DNA of 64,000 bases, from positions 91,224,443-91,288,442 of the forward strand of contig CATQJL010000316.1 of NCBI GenBank assembly GCA_958299035.1, read 5' to 3'. The position numbers and the translations under genes are program-made. Below the pieces are notes generated by a model that was not told where the DNA came from, did not search any database, and saw nothing but the letters and a program-made list of their open reading frames with translations. Origin of the DNA: Cylicocyclus nassatus (Eukaryota > Nematoda > Chromadorea > Rhabditida > Strongylidae). Of the stretch, positions 1 through 11,669 are shown piece by piece. Each line of letters starts with the position of its first letter. Position 1 is the first letter of the stretch.

Positions 1-1061
1 TCTAGTAGAGTTGATCGAACAGTAGTTAGCATTTCTTTTGAGAATGCGTTGAGTTAGATGGAAGCGTTTTACCTCACGTGTTTTGCACGTGTAAATGTTT
101 GCATATATCGTTACTTGTTGTCATACACTAGTATTTAATGTACAATAACGTTTGTAGTAGGGTGTAATCCATAGGAAAGGGAAGCTCAGTGAAAACTTTT
201 GCAATTTCCGGAGAATAGTTCGTATCTATATATAATGCATACCCCAGAATTGTTCCCATATGAACCATCAACGTGGCTGCTTTTCCATCGTTTTAACACG
301 TTAACTCCAGCAAACTTGAGATGCTTATTCGAAGTTGACCTGTTAAAATGATCAAAAGACAGCACGTTGATGGTTCATATGGGAACAATTCTGGGCGATG
401 CGCCATATTTAAGATCGAATATGGACAAAGATGGTTTATAGTTGAAGCTGCGTCTTGTGCGACTTTTACAGCTATGTACACCCCTATGGTTTGCACTTTC
501 CATCTGAGCAAATCATCACAACACATTAGTTCTTTGGTACATTTATAGTATGCGTTAGCCCCGGTAGCTTTGCAGGTTTCTCAGCAAGCATTGAACAACT
601 CTGTGAGAATGTATGCAATTTGTCAAAAATGTTTTGGTCTTTATGAAGCGCATCTCTTTTTCTTCGCTTGGCCGTAAAATGCTTTGTGAGCTGTTCCATT
701 GCGGTCGCGTTTAAGAAATGACAATGAATTTGTCATCATTTAAATTCACCGGTTTTGATGATGTTGTTGTCTATATATAATCTTAGTCTTCATGTTGTCC
801 TTTCAAGCCAATTAAGACATGTTATTGTTCTATTGTTTACGTTCCCTTGAGATACATTATAAGCTGAAGCTCTATGAACAGGTCATTTTTTTGTTTCGTG
901 TTATACGATTTTAACGTTGCTATAATAAACGTAAAATGGAGATTTTCGGGCTTGGTCATCGTTTTTCGCTTACGTTGTTATTTGAGAAAAATTACTCAAT
1001 CATGCTACATATACACTTAGGGCAGTTCAGGTGAGCGAGCTACTACACAGAATCAGACATC
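1..1061. other. Intergenic region upstream of pbs-3
   Basis: AT-rich sequence with no coding exon I can support. Apart from the small palindrome annotated at 243-395, I see only short TATA-like runs (near 230 and 770) and no RNA gene. The last few hundred bases presumably hold the pbs-3 promoter, but no specific element can be named. Confidence 0.6.
243..395. repeat. Small palindromic element, about 40-bp arms
   Basis: The arm at 243-284 is repeated in inverted orientation at 353-395, nearly perfectly over about 40 bp, with a spacer of about 70 bp. Both arms contain the stretch CATATGAACCATCAACGTG or its complement. It is probably a MITE remnant or fold-back; no target duplication is obvious. 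Confidence 0.75.
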
Positions 1062-3086
1062 ATGAGTATTATGAGCTATAATGGAGGAACAATCCTCGCC
1101 ATGGCGGGGAACGAGTAAGTTTTAAATTACACTCTCGTCTCTCTCAATCATCCTCCTAAAAGTCGGTTCATGACACTTTCCGCGAAAGTCAAATGTAGTC
1201 AATTGTCAGTAATTGAGCTAAAGCCAGTTGCTTGGAGCAAGTACATATTAGCATGCTTACCTAAAACTCAGCACATCACACGTCTTTTTGCAGAATGAAA
1301 TTATTACATTCGGTTAACAGCATTTCCTTCTTTTGATGTATCAGAACCTTGAATGTTTTGAATTAGTCTCGCTCACATTCGTACACTTCCTTTCATTCCC
1401 AGGTGTGTTTGCATCGCCTCAGATTTGAGATTGGGAGAACAGATGACAACAATAGCAGTCGATCAAAAAAAGGTGATTTCCTGCCTTTCTTCCTTCAAAG
1501 CCTTGCTTTATCATATGATGGAACTATGTTTCCAGGTTCATAAAATTGGTGATAGAGTTTATGTCGGTCTCAGTGGATTTAGCTCTGATGCAAAAACAGT
1601 GCTGGAGAAGATCACATTTAGGAAAACATTGTATGAATTGAGGGAGAATCGCAAAATTAAACCTGCCGTAAGTGTCGCAAATAATGTCCCTTGAAAAAGT
1701 GTCACTTTGTTTCTACTTCAACAGGTACTAGCCACAATGATCTCAAACCTTGCTTATCAGCATCGCTTTGGATCATTCTTCACAGAACCCTTGGTAGCTG
1801 GCCTCGATCCAGACACTAATAAGCCTTACATATGCGCTATGGATACGATTGGTTGTATCGCTGCACCGCGGGATTTCGTCGCGGTTGGCACTGGACAGGA
1901 GTATTTATTAGGTGTTTGCGAAAGTAAGTTTTGGGACCATATTTTCATTATGCTAACCTCATCATTTCTATCCCGCTATTTCGAAATTTTCAGGCTTCTG
2001 GCGGGAAAACATGAGTCCGGAAGAGTTGTTTGAGGCTACTGCCCAATCCATGTTATCATGCTTAGAACGAGATGCTGCATCTGGATGGGGTGTTGTTGTG
2101 TACACTATCACTAAAGACAAGGTTGGTTGATTTTTATAGGATTACTTATAATTTTGTTGCCATTTTTTGAGGAGCATATCGTTCTTCCCTCATCATTTTC
2201 AAAGTTTGAAATTTTTTTTCTTGCCGCAGAACTCAGTTTTGACATATGCGACGTTTGCACGCCTCATTTGTTACGGAACTTGTGCAGTTATTATGTTGCA
2301 AACATTAGATACATAGAAATAGAACGCTGAACGGATATCTGTCTCTCACTATTCAATTTGGAAAGGATAGAATAATGACTCGCAGATTTGAACATGGTCA
2401 GATTGGTATCAGACTGCGGAAGACCCCTCCCCCCCCCCTTTCTTCCTCCTCAGGCCTTCCTCCAAGAATGGGTAGGGAAGTTTAGTGGCCTACATAGGTG
2501 TAAAGGATGAGAAACCTGTTTCTTTTTGCAACATCGTCAGCGGCGTTGGAACGCCATGTTCTTTCCCCCCCCCCTCCCTCGTCCCACCTTGAAACGCGAG
2601 GAAGATTCAGTAGGCGCGTTTTCTTCGCTGTCATGTCGCCAACTCAAAACTCATGGAAATGTCTGAAACATTTCTTCGGAAATTTCATACTTTTCGAACT
2701 TCAAAACACACCAGTTAGATAGCGCTTTTTGTACTCGGAAAACGCGGATTTTGAAAAAGAAACCTGTGTAATTTGTCTCAAGCAGGTGCTCCCTTTTCTG
2801 CAATCACCGATACGCCGGGGCTTCGCGCCACGTTCGCGCGCGTACGGCCTGGGCACTAAAGTTAGCCTCATCGATAGGAGGATCACATGCAAGGCTCTCG
2901 CGTTGCGCATGCGTAATTCCTAACCGGAATGAAGCACGTAATTGGCACAGACTGTATATGATTTTTTTGAACAGTGGTCGTTTTGTGTTCTTCTTTTTTG
3001 CGCAAACTCTTCCACCAATTACCAAACTTATAGCATAGAATAATTTTCAGGTGAACATCAGCACTTTGAAGGGCAGAATGGATTAA
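1062..3086 (+). CDS. pbs-3: Proteasome subunit beta type-3 (20S core)
   Basis: Six exons: 1062-1114, 1403-1472, 1536-1667, 1725-1923, 1994-2121, 3051-3086. Joined they give 205 aa, the usual length of PSMB3. The product is the non-catalytic beta-3 subunit of the 20S proteasome core, part of the inner beta rings in cytosol and nucleus. Seen: start MSIMSYNGG, then CIASDLRLGEQ, VYVGLSGFSSDAKTV, EPLVAGLDPDTNKPYI, the MDTIGC segment and FVAVGTGQEYLLG, all in the order of the beta-3 family. The N-terminus has no propeptide with catalytic Thr, as expected for beta-3. The last exon encodes only VNISTLKGRMD plus stop and follows a 929-nt intron. Donors after exons 2 (GTGATT) and 5 (GTTGGT) are weak. 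The alternative of reading through exon 5 adds only VG before a stop and loses the conserved tail. Confidence 0.95.
2122..3050 (+). other. Large repeat-like last intron of pbs-3
   Basis: This 929-nt intron is far longer than the other pbs-3 introns (57-288 nt). It holds two C-rich runs (about 2427-2440 and 2566-2580) and a GC-rich CpG-containing patch at about 2800-2930, unlike the AT-rich neighbourhood. Several short ORFs cross it but none has recognisable similarity. It probably contains an old mobile-element insertion; I could not find clear terminal repeats. Confidence 0.55.
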
Positions 3087-4915
3087 TAATGGCCTGTACT
3101 TCTTGCTCATGCAGAGTAATGGGTATCGAATCGTTTTAAGATCTTTAAACTTGGTTATCTACAGCTGTAACTCATTGGCCTCTTCGTTATTGGTTGGTAA
3201 ATTGCAATTAATGAACAATAAATTAATTCTACGGCACGCTGTTTGTTAAATTATGGAACAGAAATCGGTCAACGGCGCAATAATAGCTTTATTAAAAAGT
3301 AGTTTTCTTGATAAATTGATGATCTAGTTTCTTTTCGAGATGGGTTCATGACTACATAACAAAAACTTCACAAATTCACTGATATCAGTTTTATCTTCTG
3401 ATCTATTTTGCTTAATCTAGGGCATTTGTATCGATTCCCGTTTGTTTATCTGTGCGAGAAAGTTCTTAGGTCGTCATTTCTAGTATCAAACACAATTCAA
3501 GTTTCCTTGTCTTCTTCTTCTCTTCCTTGTCTTTTTCTTCTCAATGTTAGAAAATCGAGCGGGAGGTATTCCGAGACACTTTCATCATTCGTTCTCATAA
3601 TCACGTTCTCACTTCTTGCTAATATCTCATATCTCTGGTCGGATAAAGTGTGAAAATATTAATCTACAGTGTTTTTTTAGGAAAAAAGGCAAAAAGCACA
3701 TCATATCATCTATCCGTATCTTTTCTTCATAGTAAAGCACCACTTGTAATGCTTACGAACTGTGCATTTTACGCATACTTGAGTCCGCATTCGAGTTCAC
3801 GCACAAAAAACCTGATGACAAAGATGTGAAGATGTTTCTCAGGAATTATAATATTTGGAGCATGTAAAATGGCCGGGGAAGAGTGAAGGGCGAAATGTGA
3901 ATGCATTGTATGCATCTTGATTGCTGTGTATCTGAAGATTTTGTACTGCCTGCAAATGTTGGTGTATGATGCCTTTGCTCATGAAAATTGTTGCGGAGGT
4001 GTACCAATATTCATATCACTAGATGCAAGAGGGAATGAAGCAGAGATCTTGAATAAAAGCTCTTTATGCATGTGCAGTAGTGTACACCTTCTTGGCCTCA
4101 CCTTATAGAGAATTAGACGTTGCATACATCTTTCCATACATTTTTGAGTGCTACATTTGCAGGTAAAAGTCGAATGCTACTTGATTTCTTATTCAGGCGA
4201 TTTGCATCAACGGTGTTCATAATGCAGATGGTGATAAGAGGAGTGACATGCTCATTCTAATTGTTATTAGGATGCGTTATACGTTGCATGTTTATGTTGC
4301 GGAATCAATAGTTGCTCCGAGACAGTATGTAAAGAATATCATAGTTCGTCTTCCTCTGAACAAGCTGAAGAAAAATTATAAAAGTGTTTCCTTGAAACAC
4401 ACTTCGTAATATAAAAGCAATATTATTATTGACAATTTTTTCGCGGACATGAACCGATTTCCATCATATTTCTGTTGATTTGAATGTGCATCTTACAGAT
4501 TCGAGGATGACAATACTTTCACTCCTATTCATTCGAGATTTGTTTGAATAACCGTTTTTTTATCGGTAATACTTGGGCAGAAAATTAGATTGATTATGTA
4601 ATAGTTGTTTAGCCATGATTCGATATGTAAATCTGCATCCTAGTGAAAAGCCAAAATCGATTTGGTAACATAATCTCTATTTTCCGAAAGTAAGCGTGTG
4701 CGATGAGGGGTTGTTGAGCTGGTCTCAGTACGTCAGATGAAGTTTGCGATGTTTGCTTACACTGACTTCTAAGATAGATCTAACCCTCCTTCCAGAGAAA
4801 TTGATAGATAGTTTGAAGCACGCCCATCTCGGTTTTGAATCAACTGTTTATTTTTCTAGTAAACGCGTATAAATCGTGGTATCGCAAATTTTGTTACCGT
4901 CAGATCGAGGAAGAA
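3087..4915. other. Intergenic, nothing recognised
   Basis: AT-rich region between the 3' end of pbs-3 and the convergent secreted-protein gene A. No ORF here has splice signals or family features. I see no tRNA-like, repeat-array or terminal-inverted-repeat structure. Confidence 0.55.
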
Positions 4916-5555
4916 TCATGTAAACTTCTTTAGTTTTATCAGAAGTTTGCGCTGCTTTTTGTTCAGCTTTGCTTTGAGCTGGAATAAAATAGTGATCCGA
5001 AAGTATATCTCAATTTTCTCAAGAGACATTATATTTTAACGTTTCACAAAACTCACTTCCTTCAGTTTCTTTCTTGCATCGTCATCTGAAATAGTCATGT
5101 CATTTATGATCTTTTCAGCTTGTTCCAAGTAGTCCTTCACTGCTTGATCTTTTTCTCCAGCTTTCGATATCCTCTTGTCAATTTTTGCTTTACGCTTGAG
5201 CTTTTTGGCTTGCACAGTCTCTGCATAAAGCTTCTGTAAATTGTTTTACCTAATCCTATTTTGTTTGTAATCGCGTCTGAACGAAAATGAAGCGGCAAAC
5301 CTGAGTGGCTTCATCTTGTTTTTTCAGAATTTCGTTGACTTTAGCTTCTTTTGTAGAGCTAGGAAGCTTCGTTGTCGAAAGACAAGAGACGGTGTAAACA
5401 GAAAGCTACCGTATCATATACGCGTTATGTCTGAGCACTTTCAGCAATTTTTTGTCGCCTTTGTCTTTGACCAAGTCCCTGAGCTCATTTACGAACACTG
5501 GATCGTATGCGTAGACCAATACAGCTATGAGGACCAGCAGCAGGGCAGTCTTCAT
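4916..5555 (-). CDS. Secreted charged helical protein, paralogue A
   Basis: Four exons on the minus strand in transcript order: 5410-5555, 5301-5358, 5057-5233, 4916-4978; 147 aa. Residues 1-16 are a signal peptide (MKTALLLVLIAVLVYA), followed by YDPVFVNELRDLVKD. The rest is Lys/Glu-rich and predicted helical. Exon 3 carries AVKDYLEQAEKIINDMTISD, the best conserved stretch of the family. The protein has no Cys in the mature part. Intron phases are 2, 0, 0, the same as in paralogues B, C and D. It differs from them by two extra residues in exon 3 and a basic C-terminus (LLIKLKKFT). The start codon follows a TTTCTCAG acceptor by 2 nt, which suggests spliced-leader addition. Function unknown. 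The plan (signal peptide, about 145 aa, two helical halves) recalls nematode SXP/RAL-2 (DUF148) proteins, but this is inference. Confidence 0.88.
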
Positions 5556-5655
5556 TCCTGAGAAAGAAAGTGATTGATAGCTACAGAAAAGGAGTTCTCG
5601 CGAAGAAGTCAACACAAGACTGACATTACCATGTTGAGATTGCTTTTTGGCGATT

Positions 5656-5669
5656 CATAATTATTTGCA
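5656..5669 (-). promoter_or_regulatory. Possible AT-rich core promoter of paralogue A
   Basis: The minus strand reads ATAATTATGAA about 100-115 nt before the start codon. This is where B, C and D carry a clear TATA box. It is a degenerate match and supported mainly by position. Confidence 0.3.
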
Positions 5670-5799
5670 TTTTTAGCATTTCATTTCACAGCCATCTGCC
5701 TGAAAAGCTCATCAAGATGTAGATGCTTTTAGCATCGATCCATTTCTAAATAACAAGAGAGCAAGCAGCGCAAGTCTTCTGAATTACATTTTGGTTGAT

Positions 5800-6338
5800 A
5801 CACAGGGTGTATCAAAATTACGCACACACTGTTTAATCGTTAATATCCCTTCAATGTTTCTTGGCAACCTTAAGGACCATTTTGTAGAGATGGTTAGATT
5901 CATAGTCTGAAGCGTGTCACCCATCTTTTTCTACAGATCACGATGGGGAAAATGAAGAGAGTTTTGGGAAAGCGAGATAATATACTTCCAGAGAAAAGAA
6001 AGCAAAGAAGCTAGAAAAACTTTATGCTTGGTTAATTAGAGTCGGTGGTTACTATGTTAGATTTGTACTCGAACAATTCTTCTTTCATAAGGAATGCTAT
6101 GCTAAGTATACTGTAACAATGGTTTTCATTTTTCAATAAAATAAACCTCAAAAGTTTGAGAGATAGATAGAAACAGAGTCTCTATAATTCTCATAAGTGT
6201 CGTATGTAATTGACTATGACTTTCCAAATCTATTTTTAACATGTCGGCTCTACATAACGGCATAACGGTCGATAAAGGACTTTGTAGAAAGAACATAGTA
6301 TGATCAAAAAGTGTGCATTCTTTTGGGACACCGTGTCC
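5800..6338. mobile_element. Tc1/mariner-type TIR element, non-autonomous
   Basis: The left end reads ACAGGGTGTATCAAAATTAC and GCACAC follows it. The right end, reverse-complemented, reads ACACGGTGTCCCAAAAGAAT and again GCACAC follows. These imperfect inverted repeats of about 28 bp resemble Tc1/mariner termini. The roughly 540-bp interior has no transposase-like ORF. It sits just upstream of secreted gene A. Divergence of the ends suggests an old copy. Confidence 0.6.
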
Positions 6339-6380
6339 ACAATTGCAGTATAAATAATCCTTCAGCTGAGGAAGTCAGGT

Positions 6381-6465
6381 AATTTAATTATTTATTTATT
6401 TGATGCGCTCTTAGGCGCGCCATTTATTTATTTATTTATTTATTGCACCAAAAGTGCGCCATCGA
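6381..6465 (-). repeat. Duplicated LINE 3' tail with two hairpins
   Basis: On the minus strand the LINE ends with a small hairpin (GGCGCACTTTTGGTGC), a run of about five AAAT units, a second hairpin (GGCGCGCCTAAGAGCGC) and another AAAT run. A 3' hairpin followed by short tandem repeats is typical of CR1-like ends. Here the unit is present twice. Confidence 0.7.
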
Positions 6466-9400
6466 CTACAAAAATCTGGACAATAGTCATGGCGAGTAAA
6501 AACGAACTCAGATAAAAGTATCATTCAAAGAAAAAAAAGTTCTTAGTCTTGATACTACCAAACTAACATGAAAGGAAATGAAATTATAGCATCCAAACTT
6601 GGCCGCTGTATTACCTATTCAAAAAGCTCATTTGAATAGTGAGCAGAATTTGAGTTGGATTAACAGCGCCAGAGGTAGTTTTCATATTTACCTGTACTTA
6701 AGCGACCAGATTTGAAGAAAAAAAACTTTAGGGTGAGACCAAGGCGAATGGGCTAAACCATGCGTGCCTAGGTTAATTTGTTAGTGAATAGCAACATACA
6801 ACGTCAATAAAGTTAGTATGACATCAGGAAGAAAAAAAAACAGAAAAAAACATGAAAAGGCGTTTGATAATCTCGGAATGAACAAAAAATACGGCGATGG
6901 AGAATTTCGATCAGCGCTGGTCGAAGAACAAGACTCGACTCGATGAATCGTTGTCTCCAAATTAACAACAGAGCTGGCAAGAATCAAGGTAGAAGGGAAC
7001 GATCAGAAGACTCAACCTAAACATCAGCTATATGCAAATGTTCCAGTACATTGATAGAGCCTAATTTCTTACGAAAAGAGGATGCGTTTTTACTAGAAAT
7101 AATTTCCTTAGGTAAAAGGCTTAACCATCTTGTGGTTCGGCAGAAATATGAATTGAAGGTTCCTATAATGCAAATTAAACTCAAATGTACGCTCTCCACT
7201 AGGCCTAAAGATCCAGTATTTACTGGCTCGTAATTTCGTTTCTAATTTTACCATACGAAAACAGAACACTAAGTCGCTAACAACACGTCTATACTTCAAA
7301 CTACGCAGCTTTAAAACTGCAAGTCAAGCACCGTAGGACGGTAATGTGCGGGGGTATTGAGGGTCAGAGAAACATCTGTAAAAAACTATCCTTGTAAAAA
7401 TTTTTTGAACTTTTTCGAGCTTCAACACATGCTTTTTTAAATAAGGACTCCAAACAGGTGAAGCATAATCTAAATGAGGCAAGACATATATTTTGTATAA
7501 ATGCACGAAAAGTCCAGGTTCATTTCCGCGATGCTACGTAGAAGCATAAACAGTGCTGCCAGCGACTTGGTGACGACTGAATCATAGTGTGCAGTAAAAG
7601 TGAGAGCATCATCAACAAAAACGCCCAAATCTTTCACGACGTTTCGATACTCAAGCTCAGTACCACCGCAGATAAATGACTTGAGGTGAGTACCTGGTGT
7701 CGCCTAAGTGCATGATGAAGCATTTTGAAAGATTCAAGGGCAGATCCCATATCTCAGACCATAAATTCACTCTTTCCATGGAAGAAGAAAGGGCTTCGTA
7801 GGCTTCCTCCCTTTCCTCTTTTCCATAGCAAGCGTATATCTTAAGATCATCGGCAAAAATCTGCATATGTATTTTTGGGTCGGTTTTGATGAATGAGGGT
7901 AGGTCGGCTGTATAAAGTAAAAACAAAAGTGGTGAGAGGATTCCTCCCTGCGGAACACCACTGCTGCACATACTTTTCTGAATACATGTTTTTAACGCGC
8001 ACGGTCATTCTACGTTCACTGAGATAGGATTCCAGCCATTTCAGCAGCTGACCACGGATATCTGCGCTTTCTAGTTTCAGCAAAAGTTTTTTGATTAACT
8101 CTGTCAAAGGCTTTTGATAAATCAAAGTAAATGATGTCCACACATTTCTGGTGGTTCAGCGCTGTCATCCAATCGAAAACAGAATCGCAAAGTAGCGCGG
8201 TGGTTGATCCCCCAGGCAGGAATCCATGCTGTTCTTGTGGTATGATGTGATTTTTCTGCAGCCAGTCACTCAGTTTATCATTAATGATTTTCTCTAATAT
8301 TTTACCACAAGGCGGAGTAGTGCTTATAGGACGAAAATTGGCCAACTTGTTGCTAGATGAGTTTCTTGGAATTGCGGCAACAAGAGCCTCCTTCCACAGT
8401 TGGGGAACTTGGCCCATTAAAAGAGATGCATTATATATACATGACAGAGGAAAGCAGAGAGCTCGGGCACATTTCTTGTACACAATCTGAGGAATTCCAT
8501 CATACAAAATAGTTGTTGATAATTTCAACCTAGACAGAATCTCAAAAAGATGGTTGGGATGAATCACTATGTCACTGCATCTAGCAGAGATTCGTGGAAA
8601 TGATGAAGATGGAAACCAAGATCATCCCCATTCTCATCACCTCCACCTCCATTTGCAAAGATAGAGGCAAAAAATCGTCCCAATGCTTCAGCTTTCTCTT
8701 CGTCCTTCATGAGAAGTCTGTTGTCTCATCCAATAAGGATGGGAGCTTTTGCTGCCCTTTGCTATTTGTTTTAGATATTGGTAAAGTTTTTTGAAGTCAG
8801 ATCTAGCAAAACATCTTTCCCGATTGGCCAGAAATCTCCTGATGTGATGACTTATATCCGAACAGACTTTTCTGTACAGATCATTTGTGAGAGGATCATG
8901 CATAGTAACAAAAAGCCTGCATTTTTTGTTGCAGTAGATTGGTAATATGTTTGGGGTAATGGCGAATGTGTGAGGTGCTATAGCGAAAAGGTACAAAGTT
9001 CGCTAGAGCACTGAATATCTGATTACAAAAACGTTTGCATAAATCATCAATCGTCACACAATCATAAAAGATTGTTGGCCAATCTATAAAGGAAAGACTC
9101 CTGTCCATGGCCGCATAGTTCGTACTGGAATAGTCAGGGTAAGGGAGAAATATTGATTTATAAACATTGAAGTGGACTTGGAATGTAATCACATTGTGAT
9201 ATGAATTGCCAAAAGGAGGATCAATGTGAACATCTTCGATGACGTCATCGGTTGAGAAGATCAAATCAAGAATGGAATTTTCTCTTGTAGCATTTGTAAC
9301 GCTTTGTTTAGGGGCGCAATAACTCAAAGACGACAAAAGTTTTTTATCGCGAATGCGACAAAAGTTTTTTTTTATCGCGAGTGCTTTTATTGACTGCGCA

Positions 9401-10103
9401 AAAGTCTACGTTGAAATCGCCCAGTATGATCGTGGGCAGTGGCCGAGAACTCAAGTCATAAATAGCATCAGCCAACATTCTGTCATCACCAGCACTAGAG
9501 GAGGGCGGACGATATACTAGAATGAATCGAAAAGAAGAACTTGAAAAAAGTGAGTAGATATCCAAGCACAACAAGTCGGAAGTCATTTCATTGTTGAAGG
9601 AAACACATTCGACAAAAAGGTTATCTTTGACAAGACAACATACGCCTCCCCCTCTATTGGTAATGGTGATTGTGTTTGTGCTAGCAGTGTTAGCGCAATT
9701 CTTCACCCTCAAGTTCTTGCTTTCCTGTAATTATCGTCGTCCTGGACGGTTTAGTGCAGGTAACAGTCACTGGGCTTATCATTCCTTAAAAAATCTGCAG
9801 GAGACCCTATTGAGACTCTCCATTCTTGATCGCATACCTAGGACTGTTTCTGAGGTGGTTTATCTATCCTGTCGTCATAAACGTTATATCTTCGTCGCGT
9901 GGTTTTACCATATCATTATGGACTCTTGGAAGGGATTGGATTGAGCGCGATACGATGGAATTTTGTGCACCTCCAACTAGCTTTCGATTACCTGATTCGC
10001 TAGATGAATTTCGAAAGTCTCCACTTTTGATAGTCATTATATACGCGAACGCATTGAATGCTGAAAATTTTCCTTGAAATCTCAAAAGTCGATCTCTAAA
10101 CAC
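6381..10103 (-). mobile_element. CR1-like non-LTR retrotransposon, broken
   Basis: Degenerate ORF2 read on the minus strand. Endonuclease fragment at about 9712-9344 with the IILGDFNVDF motif. Reverse transcriptase follows: FRPIS and EQHGFLPGGSTTALL and YFDLSKAFDRV (8567-8016), GVPQGGILSPLLFLLY and FADDLKIY (7971-7657), and C-terminal HLDYASPVW and SLKYRRVVSDL-like pieces (7506-7108). At least two frameshifts and several stops break it, so it is not active. The FADD box and GVPQG..SPLLFLLY pattern point to the CR1/Jockey group rather than RTE. The 3' end carries AAAT-type short repeats and hairpins (6381-6465). The 5' limit near 10.1 kb is uncertain. Confidence 0.85.
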
Positions 10104-10475
10104 TATCCGGCGGTGCCTTGTGCGCGCTCATGCAGCGCAAAGCCTCATACCCAAAGTGGGAGACGAGATTGTGATGGCATACTGTGGGCCTCCACGCTAG
10201 GCGAACCCCCCAAGTTGCGCCGCAAAAGATTACTTCAGGAGCGAGAGATCCGCTTCGGAAGGAGCAAATCTGAAGCTGGCCACTCCACCCAGCTTACCTC
10301 CACCCCCCCCCCCCCCCACTTTGCAGGCTTTCCCTCGTCTGCGCTTGTTGCAGCGGGTTCTCCAAAACGAGGTTTTTGGGAGTTTCGCGGGTCTTCGACG
10401 TATTCGAAATCAGACCTTCAGAAGTCTGAAAGCGACAAAACATGCAAGTCGGAATTTGGATGATGGTGCCTATAA

Positions 10476-10926
10476 AAGCAGTGCCCGGGCAAAAACTCGG
10501 TTTTGAGATTTTGTGCTTACTTGGGCCTATTCGCTACGCTGAATCCGAAAATGCACATTGTGGAGCGCGAAAATGGCGAAAAACGGCTCTAACACAGGAG
10601 GGAAATAAGCAGGTGGGCGGGGTCCTCCCCACTGCGAATTCACGTTCCCGGCTTCCGGAGCGACCTTCTTGCTTCCGGTTTCAAGTCATTCATTCGCACT
10701 TGGCCGGTAGCGATATTAGAACGGCTAGCGGAATCGAGAAAATCGCTCCGGGAGCTGGGAGCGTGAAATCGCACTGGGGAAAGCCCCGCCCACCTGCTGA
10801 TTTCCCTCCTATATTAGAGCCCTTTTTCGTTTTCGCCCTTTCCAATGTGGATTTTCGGATTCAGCATGGCGAATAGGCCCGTATAAGCACAAAATCTCAA
10901 AATCGAGTTTTTGCCCGGACACTGCC
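10476..10926. mobile_element. Long-TIR MITE of the GGCAGTG-end group
   Basis: Inverted arms of about 170 bp: the left begins GCAGTGCCCGGGCAAAAACT and the right complement reads GGCAGTGTCCGGGCAAAAAC. Both arms also contain a GAGATTTTGTGC block and an AGCAGGTGGGCGGGG-like block. TATAA flanks both ends, a possible target duplication. No coding capacity. A poly-C tract (about 10304-10319) lies just upstream. Confidence 0.75.
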
Positions 10927-11326
10927 TATAAGCCCCAGTACCTTGTGAGCGCGCGATTTCAAGCCAGTCTCTCGGCCTAATCTTGACTGGCACAATCTGT
11001 GATTTAGTTGCGGAAAAAATATGGCATAGTAACGGTGGATTTGATGTGAGATGTACGTCCTTTTCAAACGAGACACACATTTCTGCAGGAAAACCTACGA
11101 AAGCTCTATGAATTTCATTCGAATCCCTGATAACAAAGCAAAAATAGGTGAGTGTAATCAACGACCGACTTTTTGCCTTTTCTATCAATACGGACTTACT
11201 TCTACGTGTGTCCCGAGGACTACCACTTGATGCCTTCTCGAAATGAATGATCGCGAGTAACCCACAATGACGAACCCGAACCATGAATGTCATATGCCTT
11301 TGTAGTGAAATAATTCCATTCTTAAA

Positions 11327-11623
11327 AACCGGGCATACAGGGCTCCGAAACTGCAGAATCGTTTGGTGCAAACGACTCTGCAATTTAGGAGCCCTGTACA
11401 TCACGCGATTTCATCGCCTCGCGATTCTCCCTACAAGACAACTATTGCGAGTTCATTGCATGCCGATTATCTTGCATTTTGGTTGTGGTAGTTAGTCGTG
11501 ATTAGTCGTGCTGGAAAACAATCACAAGCGGAATGCACGATGATTAATATGCAGTGGACTCGTAACAGTTGCGTGGTTCTGAGAATAGCTAGGCGATGAA
11601 ATCGCGTGATGTATGCCCAGTCC
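11327..11623. mobile_element. Palindromic MITE (GGGCATACATCACGCG family)
   Basis: The left arm GGGCATACATCACGCGATTT, interrupted once, and the right arm (complement ending GTGATGTATGCCCAG) are inverted copies that extend through the TTCATCGCC block. The interruption is a nested mini-element at 11338-11396. A related copy lies at 23.1-23.6 kb and a partial left arm at about 22.37-22.43 kb. Confidence 0.75.
11338..11396. mobile_element. 59-bp micro-MITE nested inside another MITE
   Basis: Perfect CAGGGCTCC...GGAGCCCTG ends, with the inverted repeat continuing imperfectly to a GGTGC loop. It is flanked on both sides by TA. Removing it together with one TA restores the arm of the host MITE exactly as seen at the other end (GGGCATACATCACGCG). 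This is direct evidence for a TA-targeted Tc1/mariner-style insertion of a very small element. Confidence 0.8.
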
Positions 11624-11669
11624 TTTACTGATTTTCTGACAGACGGAAAGAGATGAGCGCGTCGTCACA

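Noticed and set aside
2729..2923. ORF in pbs-3 intron 5 ending ITCKALALRMRNS, considered as the beta-3 C-terminus
   Set aside because: The exon at 3051-3086 gives the expected VNISTLKGRMD tail in phase after a good TTTTCAG acceptor.
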